NCBI GenBank assembly: GCA_019246375.1
Contig: JAFAQO010000644.1
Span: 1 to 11,054 of the forward strand
Direction of reading: 5' to 3'
Length of the DNA stretch: 11,054 bases
From: Mycobacterium sp.
GTDB lineage: Bacteria; Actinomycetota; Actinomycetes; Mycobacteriales; Mycobacteriaceae
The translations under genes and the position numbers were made by a program. Below the pieces are notes generated by a model. That model was not told where the DNA came from, did not search any database, and was given only the letters and a program-made list of their open reading frames with translations. Shown one piece after another: positions 1-6,968 of this stretch (position 1 is its first letter; every line of letters starts with the position of its first letter).

Positions 1-1162
1 GCGTCATCGGAGCGGACAACGTGTGGAGCAACAGATGCTCGCTGAAACAGTCGCGGTGATAGGTGACGGAAGTCCCAGCGGCGCGGTACGTTTCGGCAAG
101 TTCATCGATGGCTTTGACATCGATGACCGTGTCGTTGACGGCCTGCACGATCAGCACCGGAGCCGTCGGTCCGGCAGTACCCAACTTCATGGCCTCCATA
201 ATTCGCTGCACCTCCGGCAGCTCCCACAGCTCATCTATCGTCAGGTCCATGTAGTTGTTGATGTCTTTGTGCTTCAAACCGAATACTGCGGCCGCCGTGG
301 TCATCTTGGAGAGCTTAGCCAGCAGCGCTTTGCCTTCCGGTGTGGCGTGCTGCTGGACGAGCCGTTCGACCTCCGGATAGATCTGAGATAGGGCCGCGAT
401 GACCAACCCGGGAAGTCCGGCCCAGAACGTGTTGTTGAGCCGGCGGCCGATGCTGCCGGGGTCGGCGACTGGTGAGCCCAGCACTGCGCCGACGATGTTG
501 AGTTCCGGCGCGTAGCCCGCGCTCACTTCAGCTGCCCACGCCGAAGCAAAACCGCCGCCCGAATAGCCCCACAAGCCAACGGGCGCCGACGGCGACAACG
601 CTAAGCGCTCGCAGCTGAGCGCGGCACGCACGCCGTCGAGGATCCGGTACCCGGGCTCATATGGTGCTCCCCACATGCCATGGCAGCCTTCATGATCGGG
701 CACCGACACAGCCCAGCCCTCTGCGAGCACAGCCGCGATCAGCAACAGCTCGAGCTGCGCCAGCGCACCGACCGCCTTGGCGCCGCGACGCAATGCATAC
801 GACGGGAAACACCGCTGGGCCACCGCGTCGATCGCACATTGATAAGACACCAGCGGGCAAGCTAATTCGGGATCGCGTTGCCTCGGGACCAGCACGGTAG
901 TCAGAGCAGCCTCGGGCTCACCATTCAAGTTGGTACTCCGGTACAGCAACTGTGTTGCTGTGAAGCGCTGCGGTATCAGCCCCAGAAATGCCAGCTCGAC
1001 GTCGCGGGACCGCAGCACCTGGCCAGGACGGGCGTGCTCGTATCCGGACGGCGGACTGTAAAACGGATCCTTGCCGGGCAGCAGTGGACGCTCGCCACGG
1101 CGCAGGTCCTCATGTGGGAAGCGATCAATCCACCGAGCCTCGGCCGGGTCGTCAGGTTCCAT
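1..1162 (-). CDS. LIP-family (secretory-lipase-like) alpha/beta hydrolase, 3' end missing
   Basis: This is the first 387 codons of an alpha/beta-hydrolase of the LIP family (PF03583, named after Candida secreted lipases), expected to hydrolyse acylglycerols or other carboxylic esters. I translated it from the ATG at 1162-1160 leftwards and met no stop before the window edge. The nucleophile elbow reads GYSGG with Ser201. Asp344 (in VNDTVID) and His376 (in SEHLLLH) are well placed to complete the triad, so probably only a short C-terminal tail is lost. Other family-like stretches are the SVPDHEG segment before the elbow and a charged region around residues 300-320. The start is supported by AAGGAGAG about 9 nt upstream. 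The N-terminus ([15 protein letters not shown]) is acidic and hydrophilic with no signal peptide, so 'secretory' describes the family, not this protein's predicted location. It is divergent from the diiron operon across a shared regulatory region. The substrate is unknown. Confidence 0.88.
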   Translation of the reverse strand, partial: MEPDDPAEARWIDRFPHEDLRRGERPLLPGKDPFYSPPSGYEHARPGQVLRSRDVELAFLGLIPQRFTATQLLYRSTNLNGEPEAALTTVLVPRQRDPELACPLVSYQCAIDAVAQRCFPSYALRRGAKAVGALAQLELLLIAAVLAEGWAVSVPDHEGCHGMWGAPYEPGYRILDGVRAALSCERLALSPSAPVGLWGYSGGGFASAWAAEVSAGYAPELNIVGAVLGSPVADPGSIGRRLNNTFWAGLPGLVIAALSQIYPEVERLVQQHATPEGKALLAKLSKMTTAAAVFGLKHKDINNYMDLTIDELWELPEVQRIMEAMKLGTAGPTAPVLIVQAVNDTVIDVKAIDELAETYRAAGTSVTYHRDCFSEHLLLHTLSAPMT

Positions 1163-1274
1163 TCGCCGACTCTCCTTGTGTGACAGTTAGGCAGTGGTAC
1201 CACAAATCTGCTGACAGCAATCGCCATATGGCCGGTCAACGGTTTCGTGCGGAGACCCGGTTTGGACCTATATA

Positions 1275-1300
1275 GTGAACAAGTGTATACCTGGTTTCAC
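1275..1300. promoter_or_regulatory. 26-bp dyad, candidate operator
   Basis: The site has the form GTGAA-N5-GTATAC-N5-TTCAC: two 5-bp outer arms that are perfect inverted repeats, around a 6-bp palindromic core, all symmetric about one centre. This is the shape expected of a dimeric helix-turn-helix repressor site (TetR or GntR style). It abuts a TATAGT at 1271-1276. No regulator gene is present in the window, so the cognate protein is unknown. Confidence 0.4.
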
Positions 1301-1308
1301 CGAAACGG

Positions 1309-1320
1309 CCAGCTAGCTGG
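1309..1320. promoter_or_regulatory. 12-bp perfect palindrome
   Basis: CCAGCTAGCTGG is a perfect 12-bp inverted repeat lying 8 bp after the 1275-1300 dyad in the lipase/diiron intergenic region. It could be a protein-binding site or simply chance. It has no loop, so it is not a good RNA hairpin. Confidence 0.3.
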
Positions 1321-1357
1321 GATTCAGCTAAGAAAGTTCGCACTATGTCGAGGTACG

Positions 1358-1389
1358 ACTGTACACTTGCAACAGTGACTGTTTATAGT
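1358..1389 (+). promoter_or_regulatory. Candidate promoter and overlapping dyad for the diiron operon
   Basis: TATAGT at 1384-1389 fits the mycobacterial -10 pattern TANNNT. The place where a -35 box should lie is covered by an inverted repeat ACTGT-N9-ACAGT (1358-1376). No canonical TTGACA is visible. A repressor bound at the dyad would block polymerase. The implied transcript start, near 1396, would leave a leader of about 160 nt. The octamer TACACTTG (1362-1369) is the reverse complement of CAAGTGTA at 1280-1287, which may indicate related half-sites, though one shared 8-mer in a region this size can be chance. Confidence 0.35.
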
Positions 1390-1556
1390 TCCCGCAGCGT
1401 CGGTATCAATGCGGGCGCGGGGGTATACGGGCGACCGGATGGGCCGGGACGTCGCCGCGGAGAGCTGTTGTCCGGCTTCATCGGTGCCGATCGGCAGGCA
1501 GGTTTGTCTTCGTCCGGCACCGGACATACATGGCTCAAAGTTGAGAGGAGTGGCTG

Positions 1557-2486
1557 ATGCCTGAAGTGGAAGTGGTCCACGACGGACACCCGGCGTATCG
1601 CCGCCAAGTTCGGTTCGACTGGTCGAATCTGCCGTTGCACTGGGTACCTGATGACCCGTTCGCCACGCACATGATGAACGTGCTTCATCTGCTGTTGCCG
1701 GAGGGGGAGCGGCACTTCATCAAGGCCGTTCTGGAGGCGTCGTCGCTGGTCGACGACCCGGAGCTGGAGGCGGCTATCAAACCGTTCATTCAGCAGGAGT
1801 CCTGGCATGCCTGGGCGCACCAGGTGGTGCTGAACCATTTGGCCGAGCAGGGCATCGATACCACGCCGTACACCGAGCGGCTCGGGAAATGGTTGTCGTT
1901 GAGCCTGGGTGATCCGCCTAAGCGTTGGCCGCCGGTGTTGAAGCGGTGGTGGCTGTATCGGCGTCTGGCCGACGTGGCCGCGCTGGAACATTTCACCGCG
2001 GTGCTGGGGCAGTGGGTGCTGCAGAACCGGGGTCTCGATTACGCCGGCACCAACCCGGTCATGCTCGACTTGCTGCGCTGGCATGGGGCCGAAGAGATCG
2101 AGCACCGCTCGCTGGTATATGACGTCTATCAGCATGTGTGCGGCAACTACCCGCTGCGGGCGCTGTCCATGCTGACGATCGCGCCGCTGTTCGTGGGCTG
2201 GTGGGCCGCCGGTGTGTGGTACTTGATGGCGCACGACCCGACCATTAACGCCAAACCGCGGTGGCGTGACTGGTTGCGCGCCGCTCGCCAGTACAAGGTG
2301 CCCGGGCCGTGGAAGCTGCTCGTGACCGTGCCGGTCCGCTATCTGCGGCCCGACCATCATCCCAGTCACGAGGCGTCCACTCAGATGGCGATGGACTATC
2401 TGGCGTACTCGCCGGCGGCCCGGGAGGCCCGTGAGCGCGCCAAGTCTCAATGGAAGTCAGACGGGGTCGAGATAGCGCGGGCATGA
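1557..2486 (+). CDS. PF10118-type 'metal-dependent hydrolase', candidate ferritin-like diiron oxygenase
   Basis: A 309-residue protein resembling the family annotated as 'predicted metal-dependent hydrolase' (PF10118), whose chemistry is not established as far as I know. The sequence shows a ferritin-like diiron pattern: Glu51 (in EGERH), Glu81-x-x-His84 (ESWH), Glu144 (ALEHF) and Glu180-x-x-His183 (EIEH). The gaps of 30, about 63 and 36 residues are close to those of bacterial multicomponent monooxygenases and ribonucleotide reductase R2. A hydrophobic stretch at about 202-224 (SMLTIAPLFVGWWAAGVWYLM) may be a membrane or substrate-channel helix. The C-terminus is basic. The start is set by GAGAGGAG 6 nt before the ATG. 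A ferredoxin begins 35 bp downstream and a ferredoxin reductase follows it, so I infer an O2-activating oxidase, hydroxylase or desaturase fed by these partners. The metal ligands are read from the sequence; the reaction and substrate are unknown. Confidence 0.8.
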   Translation: MPEVEVVHDGHPAYRRQVRFDWSNLPLHWVPDDPFATHMMNVLHLLLPEGERHFIKAVLEASSLVDDPELEAAIKPFIQQESWHAWAHQVVLNHLAEQGIDTTPYTERLGKWLSLSLGDPPKRWPPVLKRWWLYRRLADVAALEHFTAVLGQWVLQNRGLDYAGTNPVMLDLLRWHGAEEIEHRSLVYDVYQHVCGNYPLRALSMLTIAPLFVGWWAAGVWYLMAHDPTINAKPRWRDWLRAARQYKVPGPWKLLVTVPVRYLRPDHHPSHEASTQMAMDYLAYSPAAREARERAKSQWKSDGVEIARA

Positions 2487-2521
2487 GTTTCCACCGAGAG
2501 GCCGAGAAGGACGGAGGCTCG

Positions 2522-2713
2522 ATGAAGGTTGTGGTGGATTTTGACACGTGCGACGGTAACGGCGTTTGCATGAGCATTTGTCCCGAGGTGTTCGAAGTCA
2601 AGGACGATGGTTATCTTTACCTGCTCCAGGACGAGCCGAGTGAAGAGCTGCGCGAAAAGGTAAAGGGCGCGGAAGTGTCCTGCCCCACCCAAGCGATCAC
2701 CATCGAGGACTAA
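2522..2713 (+). CDS. [3Fe-4S] ferredoxin, P450-partner type, Asn variant
   Basis: A 63-residue acidic ferredoxin that should carry electrons from the reductase encoded next door to an oxygenase. The cluster ligands are Cys10, Cys16, Cys20 and Cys54. The first motif reads C-DG-N-GV-C-MSI-CP, where Asn13 occupies the position that is Cys in 4Fe-4S ferredoxins and variable (often His) in mycobacterial P450-associated 3Fe-4S ferredoxins. Cys16, Cys20 and Cys10 or Cys54 could bind the cluster; by family precedent three of the four do so. The start at ATG 2522 is chosen because GGAGG lies 4 nt upstream and the protein then begins MKVVVDFDTC, as in its relatives. A longer in-frame start at 2450 would lie inside the previous gene. 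It sits 35 bp after the diiron-protein gene and 4 bp before the reductase. No P450 gene is in the window. Confidence 0.93.
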   Translation: MKVVVDFDTCDGNGVCMSICPEVFEVKDDGYLYLLQDEPSEELREKVKGAEVSCPTQAITIED

Positions 2714-2717
2714 CCCC

Positions 2718-3929
2718 GTGTCGTCAAACAAAGAGCTGAGGCAGGTGCTGGTCGTCGGTGCCGGCGTGGCCGGAACACGGGCGGCGGAGAGTTTGCGCAC
2801 GGGGGGCTACGACGGTGCACTGACGATTGTGGGTGCCGAACGGCATGCCCCCTACCATCGGCCGCCGCTGTCAAAGAAACTGCTCTCCGGCAAGGTGGAG
2901 CGCGCGGGTGTGGACCTGGCGCTGCAGTTCGACCTGGACGCGCGGGTCCTGCGCGAAGCGACTGCCGTCGGACTTGACATGGGTAAGTGCACCGTAGGGG
3001 TCCGCGACGGTGACCGCGAACAAGAGCTGGGCTTCGACGGGCTGGTCATCGCGACCGGCGCAGCTCCCCGCAAGTGGCCCGGTGGCCCCGTGCCTGACGG
3101 GATCTTTGTACTGCGCACCGTTGACGACTGTCTGGCGATCCGGGAGCGGCTTGAGGCAAACCCACGTGTGGTGGTGGTTGGCGGGGGGTTCATCGGCGCC
3201 GAGGTCGCCGCGACTTGTCGGTCAGTGGGGCTCGATGTGGCACTCGTGGAGAAAGCCGCCGGCCCGCTGCTCGCGGCGCTGGGCGAGGAGATGGCAGATC
3301 GCTATGCCGAACTGCACCGCCGGCACGGCGTGGACGTGCGGGTCAACTCCAGCGTCGACGAGTTTGTCGGTGAGGGCCATGTGAAGGGTGTTCGGCTCAC
3401 TGACGGGTCGGAGCTCAAGGCCGATGTCGTTATCATCGGGCTGGGGGTTATCCCCGACACCGACTGGTTAGAGAGTTCTGGCTTGCGCATCGACAATGGC
3501 GTGGTGTGCGATGCCACCTGTGCCGTGGAGGGAGCCACGAACGTTGTGGCCGCCGGTGACGTGGCCCGCTGGTGGCATCCGCTATACGAGAAGCACCTGC
3601 GGATCGAGCACTGGGTGAACGCGGAACGCCAAGGCGCCGCGGCCGCACGAACTCTGCTGGCCGGGCCGGGGCACGGCGAGGCGTACGACGAGGTGCCCTA
3701 CTTCTGGTCGGATCAGTATGACGTCAAGTTGCAGATGCTCGGTGTACCGGACGGTTACGACAAAATGCAGGTGATCGAGGGCGATACTGACGAGTGGAAC
3801 TTCGTCGCCGCCTACGGACTTAACGGCCGCACCATCGCTGTGGTGTCGACTATCCCAGGCCGGGCAAATGCCTACCGCGGGGCGATCGCCGGCCGCGCCG
3901 CTTTCCCTCCGGAGCCACCAAGTTCATAG
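2718..3929 (+). CDS. NAD(P)H-dependent ferredoxin reductase (FAD, putidaredoxin-reductase type)
   Basis: A 403-residue flavoprotein of the rubredoxin/putidaredoxin reductase family, passing electrons from NAD(P)H through FAD to the adjacent ferredoxin. Visible motifs are the FAD-binding GAGVAG (14-19) after a hydrophobic strand, the YHRPPLSK segment (46-53), an ATGA strand end (112-115), the NAD(P)-binding GGGFIG (155-160) with an acidic Glu178 after the second strand (more typical of NADH than NADPH), the C-terminal FAD motif AAGD (278-281) and the family signature VPYFWSDQYDVKLQ (326-339) opening the C-terminal domain. Length is normal for the family. The start is GTG 2718; GAGGA at 2705-2709, inside the end of the ferredoxin gene, gives a ribosome site 8 nt upstream, so the two genes are probably translationally linked. 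It is the last gene of the diiron-protein/ferredoxin/reductase operon and is convergent with topoisomerase IB. Confidence 0.93.
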   Translation: MSSNKELRQVLVVGAGVAGTRAAESLRTGGYDGALTIVGAERHAPYHRPPLSKKLLSGKVERAGVDLALQFDLDARVLREATAVGLDMGKCTVGVRDGDREQELGFDGLVIATGAAPRKWPGGPVPDGIFVLRTVDDCLAIRERLEANPRVVVVGGGFIGAEVAATCRSVGLDVALVEKAAGPLLAALGEEMADRYAELHRRHGVDVRVNSSVDEFVGEGHVKGVRLTDGSELKADVVIIGLGVIPDTDWLESSGLRIDNGVVCDATCAVEGATNVVAAGDVARWWHPLYEKHLRIEHWVNAERQGAAAARTLLAGPGHGEAYDEVPYFWSDQYDVKLQMLGVPDGYDKMQVIEGDTDEWNFVAAYGLNGRTIAVVSTIPGRANAYRGAIAGRAAFPPEPPSS

Positions 3930-3973
3930 CAGCGATCCTTCATGGCTTGCGAACTGAATACGCTGCTGCACAG

Positions 3974-3987
3974 GCACAATCATGTGC
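3974..3987. terminator. Weak hairpin between convergent genes
   Basis: GCACA-ATCA-TGTGC forms a 5-bp stem with a 4-nt loop between the reductase stop and the topoisomerase IB stop, touching the latter. A longer-range pair, AGCAGCG (3928-3934) with CGCTGCT (3961-3967), lies just beside it. Neither has a U-tract, which mycobacterial terminators often lack anyway. It is a plausible bidirectional terminator but not demonstrated. Confidence 0.25.
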
Positions 3988-5009
3988 TAATTGCGCATCT
4001 TGTCGACACGTTTGATAAGGCGTGCGGTGGCCCCCTCAATCAGATGCTGGCGTCCCAGCGGCGTGCGCTCGCGTTCCGCCCGACGCAGGATCGGGCGGAT
4101 CGTGATGCCGTGCTCGTAGCCCTTAACCACACGCGGATCAACATAGGAACTGCGCGCCACTGCGGGTGTATTGCCCAGTTCCTCACTGACAGCGCGCATT
4201 ACGGCGGCTTCTTCTCGACGACGGGCGGTCTTCGACGTCGGTTCCCGTGCGGTGGCGAAGTTCTCGGCGGCCAGCACAGTGCCGTGCCAAGTCCGCAGAT
4301 CTTTGACGGTGAACTCTTCGCCGACGAGCTCCCGGAAGCGCTCGTTGAGGTCATCGGCGCGCACCTCGCACCAGCCGTCCGAAGTGCAGTAGGCCAGCAG
4401 GCGCGGAATTTTCGTCTCGGCGCGCAGTAACGACCGCACCGCCCGGATCAGAAGCGGGTCCTCCAGCGATATCGTGCGGCGCACACCGCTTTTGGCGGGA
4501 TAGTCGAATTCGACGCTGTCACGGTGCACCCGGACGTGATCCCGAAGCAGGGTCGTCAATCCGTAGCTTCCGTTCTCCTGGGCGTATTCCTCGCCGCCGG
4601 CGCGGAAATAGCCGCGGTCGATGAGATGTTGGGCGACTGCCAGCACGCGATCGCGCCGCAGGCCCTGGCCGCGCAAATCGGTGAGGACGTGAGCCCGCCA
4701 GTCCGGCAGGCGTTTTGCGAGGCTCAGCACCCGGTCGTACTTCTCCTCGGCGCGTTCGGTCCGCCACTGCGGATGATAGATGTATTGGCGACGCCCGGCG
4801 GCGTCTGTGCCGACCGTCTGAATGTGGCCGTTCGGGTACGGACAAATCCAGACGTTCTTCCAGGCCGGGGGAATTACCAGGGATTCGATCCGCGCGAGGA
4901 TGTCGGGGTCGTCAATGGCCTGCCGCTGTTCGTCGACATATGAAAAGCCGCGGCCACGGCGAATCCGGCGAAAGCCCGTGCCACCAGCGGTGCTTCTGCG
5001 CAGCCTCAT
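3987..5009 (-). CDS. DNA topoisomerase IB (poxvirus-like bacterial family)
   Basis: A 340-residue type IB topoisomerase, which relaxes supercoils by forming a transient 3'-phosphotyrosyl link, in the cytoplasm on DNA. The N-terminal module has LRRS near residue 3, GFSY (21-24), IPPAWKNVWI (46-55), GHIQTVGTDA (61-70) and GRRQY (72-76). The catalytic domain shows Arg136 (in YFRAGGEEY), GLTTL (150-154), Lys173 (in AKSG), Arg239 (in DLRTWHGT), Asn280 (in LGNTPAV) and the nucleophile Tyr289 (in SSYVDP). Asn replaces the histidine of the vaccinia enzyme, as in the Deinococcus-type bacterial members, so the pentad is complete. Length is normal. The ATG at 5009 is the first possible start, since an in-frame TAG lies 12 nt upstream; the ribosome site (GAAGG, 3 nt away) is unusually close. 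The C-terminal tail (residues 305-340) is basic. The gene lies downstream of the DUF4407 gene with a 133-bp gap. Confidence 0.95.
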   Translation of the reverse strand: MRLRRSTAGGTGFRRIRRGRGFSYVDEQRQAIDDPDILARIESLVIPPAWKNVWICPYPNGHIQTVGTDAAGRRQYIYHPQWRTERAEEKYDRVLSLAKRLPDWRAHVLTDLRGQGLRRDRVLAVAQHLIDRGYFRAGGEEYAQENGSYGLTTLLRDHVRVHRDSVEFDYPAKSGVRRTISLEDPLLIRAVRSLLRAETKIPRLLAYCTSDGWCEVRADDLNERFRELVGEEFTVKDLRTWHGTVLAAENFATAREPTSKTARRREEAAVMRAVSEELGNTPAVARSSYVDPRVVKGYEHGITIRPILRRAERERTPLGRQHLIEGATARLIKRVDKMRN

Positions 5010-5120
5010 GTGCCTTCGCTATACCCGGCGGGCAACATACGGCCGGCTAACGACCGCAGCGGCGTTGATGAGCGTTTCACGACCACGGGATTACCCACCC
5101 TGGAATCGCATAACACCAGG

Positions 5121-5138
5121 ACGGCGCACACCTGCCGT
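5121..5138 (-). terminator. Candidate hairpin after the DUF4407 gene
   Basis: ACGGC and GCCGT form a 5-bp stem around an 8-nt loop, beginning 5 nt beyond the stop of the minus-strand DUF4407 gene; two flanking G-U pairs could extend it. There is no U-tract. It may separate DUF4407 transcription from topoisomerase IB. The rest of 5010-5120 shows no clear promoter. Confidence 0.3.
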
Positions 5139-5142
5139 TGAA

Positions 5143-6810
5143 CTACTCCCCGGGAGGCAGCTGTCGCGGACCCTCAGGCGCACCCAGTTGGCCGCGCCGG
5201 TCCGGCTCTATCAGCGAAGGCTGGGGTTCGCGCGCAGGTATGCTGCCCAACGGCGAGGTCTTCGGTTGAGTACCGACTGGGCGATAGTCCGCAGATTCGC
5301 GTCTAGCGGACTCGACGGTCGAGGATTGGATCCGCCGCCGGTCGTCGGTGGCCGCCGAGCTGCTCTCCTGCGGTTGCCTGAGACTTTCCTCGGAGTCAAC
5401 GCTCACTTTGCGGGTGCGCTTGAACAAGAAGGTAACCTCTTCGACCTCTTCGAAGACCTGCCGCGCGGCCCGCAGCGGCTGCGTCGTGGTATCGATCGCG
5501 CGGGCGACGAAAGTCGGTACCAGCGGGCGAATCCAACGCGCAGCGGCCCTGGTGACATCTGGAATTGTTGGCGTGACGCGCTGATTGGCGTCGGCGTCAG
5601 TGAACTCGACGGGCGCCGGCAGATTGTCCGATTCCTCTTCATCCCGCGCGTCCTCCGCGCTCGCGGGCAACTCCAGGGCCGACCGGCTTGCCGCCTCGAG
5701 CGCCTCGGCGACTCGGCGGCGATGCTGGGCTCGGTCAATTTCGGCCTGTGCCTCGACCGCCAGCCGAGCCTGAGCGAGTTGATGCTCCGCCCACAGGGTC
5801 TCGGCAGCTGCGCGGACCTCGGCACGCTTGACGGCGATCGCGGTGTCTGCATCAATCTCGGCGCGCTCGCGCACGACACGAGCCGCTGCATGCCGATCGT
5901 GCGTCGTCTCGCCGCGCCACAGCCGCAGGATCAGCGGCAGCAGGTACAGCAGTATGCAGAATGCGATCGTGAGCAGTCGCGCCAGCAGCGCGCCCGGGCT
6001 GGCCAACGTCAGGTCGTGCATGGCCACCCACCGCGCCCCGAGGCCGCGATCGGTATCAGCATCCGCATTGCGGCGTGCCTGGGCCAGCGCCTGCTGACCG
6101 GCGGCGATCTTGGCGTCCAGCCCGGGTGCCTGGCGGTCGCGGACGGCCACAGCGTTGTCCAGCTCCTGCTGGCTGTCGGCCAAGAGCTCATTGGCCGTTC
6201 GGGTTTCGGGGCCAACGCCGGGCACTCCGGTGATGCGGGTCTGCGGGCAGGCCGGTGAAGGGTTGTATTCGCACCGTGCGACGACTAGCGCCTCATCGCG
6301 GTGTGTGCGGGCCTGCTCGACGGCGTTGTCAAGCGCGGTCCGCGTGTGGCGGGTTTGGTCGAGGCCGGCCGCCGCCTGCACGACTGCGGGCGTCGAATCG
6401 GCCCGGCGCGCAGCCTGCTCGTCGAGACGGCGATCGATCGAGCCGGAGAACAGCACGAGCGCGGCCAGCTCGGCCACGACGACACCCACGACGGCCGCAA
6501 CAGCACCGCGGCCGGCAATGCTGCGCCATCCACGCGTCGGGCCGCTGACCGTGGCGCGCGTCAATGCGGCCACCAGCAGGCCGAACACCAGCGTCAACGG
6601 GACGAGCACCGGCAGTGGCAGCGATGCCGATTCGTCGACGGAGAGGGTCGCGACCAGCCAGGCCAGCAGGGCGCCGAGGAGCACGACCACACCGGCGATG
6701 GCATGGGTGGAGCGCTCATGGCGTTCACCTAGCTCACCCCAGTGTCCCCCGCCCAGCCAGGTCAACACCGCTCCGGAAGAGCGCTGTTCAGGGAGTTTGT
6801 ACGCGCACAT
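5143..6810 (-). CDS. DUF4407 family four-helix membrane protein
   Basis: A 555-residue protein fitting the DUF4407 family (PF14362), of unknown function. Predicted membrane helices lie at about 37-57, 64-84, 102-124 and 274-297. If the N-terminus is cytoplasmic, residues 125-272 form an extracytoplasmic domain that is largely helical, rich in Ala, Gln and Arg, and contains the protein's only close cysteine pair, Cys180 and Cys188 (C-EYNPSPA-C), a likely disulfide. After the fourth helix, residues 302-378 form a charged Ala/Glu/Arg coiled coil inside the cell. A long low-complexity tail (380-555), rich in Glu, Ser, Arg and Pro, follows. The start at ATG 6810 is backed by GGAGG 13 nt upstream, slightly far. 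It is divergent from the gene at 7049 and co-directional with topoisomerase IB. The architecture suggests a scaffold or envelope-spanning factor; I cannot assign a reaction. Confidence 0.85.
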   Translation of the reverse strand: MCAYKLPEQRSSGAVLTWLGGGHWGELGERHERSTHAIAGVVVLLGALLAWLVATLSVDESASLPLPVLVPLTLVFGLLVAALTRATVSGPTRGWRSIAGRGAVAAVVGVVVAELAALVLFSGSIDRRLDEQAARRADSTPAVVQAAAGLDQTRHTRTALDNAVEQARTHRDEALVVARCEYNPSPACPQTRITGVPGVGPETRTANELLADSQQELDNAVAVRDRQAPGLDAKIAAGQQALAQARRNADADTDRGLGARWVAMHDLTLASPGALLARLLTIAFCILLYLLPLILRLWRGETTHDRHAAARVVRERAEIDADTAIAVKRAEVRAAAETLWAEHQLAQARLAVEAQAEIDRAQHRRRVAEALEAASRSALELPASAEDARDEEESDNLPAPVEFTDADANQRVTPTIPDVTRAAARWIRPLVPTFVARAIDTTTQPLRAARQVFEEVEEVTFLFKRTRKVSVDSEESLRQPQESSSAATDDRRRIQSSTVESARRESADYRPVGTQPKTSPLGSIPAREPQPSLIEPDRRGQLGAPEGPRQLPPGE

Positions 6811-6932
6811 GAAACTGCAAACACCTCCAGGTTCTCCAGCGTGACAGGGCGCCGGCCGACCTCACCAATCCAAAAGCGGGCATGTGGCGGGGCTCACAAC
6901 AGAACCGACAACCGACCAGGCGCAACCTGTTT

Positions 6933-6962
6933 CATCGCGCCGGTGCGATGGGTCAATACTCT
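6933..6962 (+). promoter_or_regulatory. 18-bp dyad next to a TANNNT -10 box
   Basis: CATCGC-G-CCGG-T-GCGATG (6933-6950) is an inverted repeat with 16 of 18 positions symmetric. Six bp later TACTCT (6957-6962) fits the mycobacterial -10 pattern, so the dyad covers the -35 area of a plus-strand promoter. It sits in the 238-bp gap between the divergent DUF4407 gene and the gene at 7049 and could control either. No regulator gene is nearby. Confidence 0.35.
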
Positions 6963-6968
6963 CACAAG

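Larger units (their letters stand above)
1163..1556. promoter_or_regulatory. Divergent intergenic regulatory region
   Basis: About 390 bp separate the lipase start from the diiron-operon start. I see no convincing gene. The stretch 1265-1390 is AT-richer than its surroundings and holds three dyads (1275-1300, 1309-1320, 1358-1376) and two TATAGT hexamers (1271-1276 and 1384-1389). This suggests regulated divergent transcription. The part from about 1395 to 1540 would be a long 5' leader of the diiron operon if the 1384 hexamer is its -10 box. Confidence 0.6.

Noticed and set aside
1345..1557. A 70-codon plus-strand frame ending exactly at the diiron-protein ATG (TGATG overlap)
   Set aside because: The coupling geometry is attractive, but the peptide is low-complexity Gly/Arg/Ser, has no ribosome site, and would start upstream of the likely promoter box at 1384-1389.
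1383..2450. A 355-codon minus-strand frame opposite the diiron-protein gene
   Set aside because: It is antisense to a gene with clear family motifs, is rich in Arg/His/Pro/Gln typical of high-GC shadow frames, and has no recognisable domain.
2450..2521. An extended 87-residue start for the ferredoxin
   Set aside because: It would overlap the end of the diiron-protein gene and ignore the GGAGG site directly before ATG 2522, which gives a family-typical N-terminus.
3942..4430. A 162-codon plus-strand frame after the reductase gene
   Set aside because: It is antisense to the C-terminal catalytic part of topoisomerase IB and shows no motif.
4822..6258. A 478-codon plus-strand frame spanning the topoisomerase/DUF4407 junction
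   Set aside because: It lies antisense across two well-supported genes and their gap, has shadow-like Arg/Gln/Leu composition and no domain.
6110..6844. A 244-codon plus-strand Ser/Thr/Ala-rich frame
   Set aside because: It is antisense to the 5' half of the DUF4407 gene; its composition is what Ala/Val/Leu codons give when read from the other strand.
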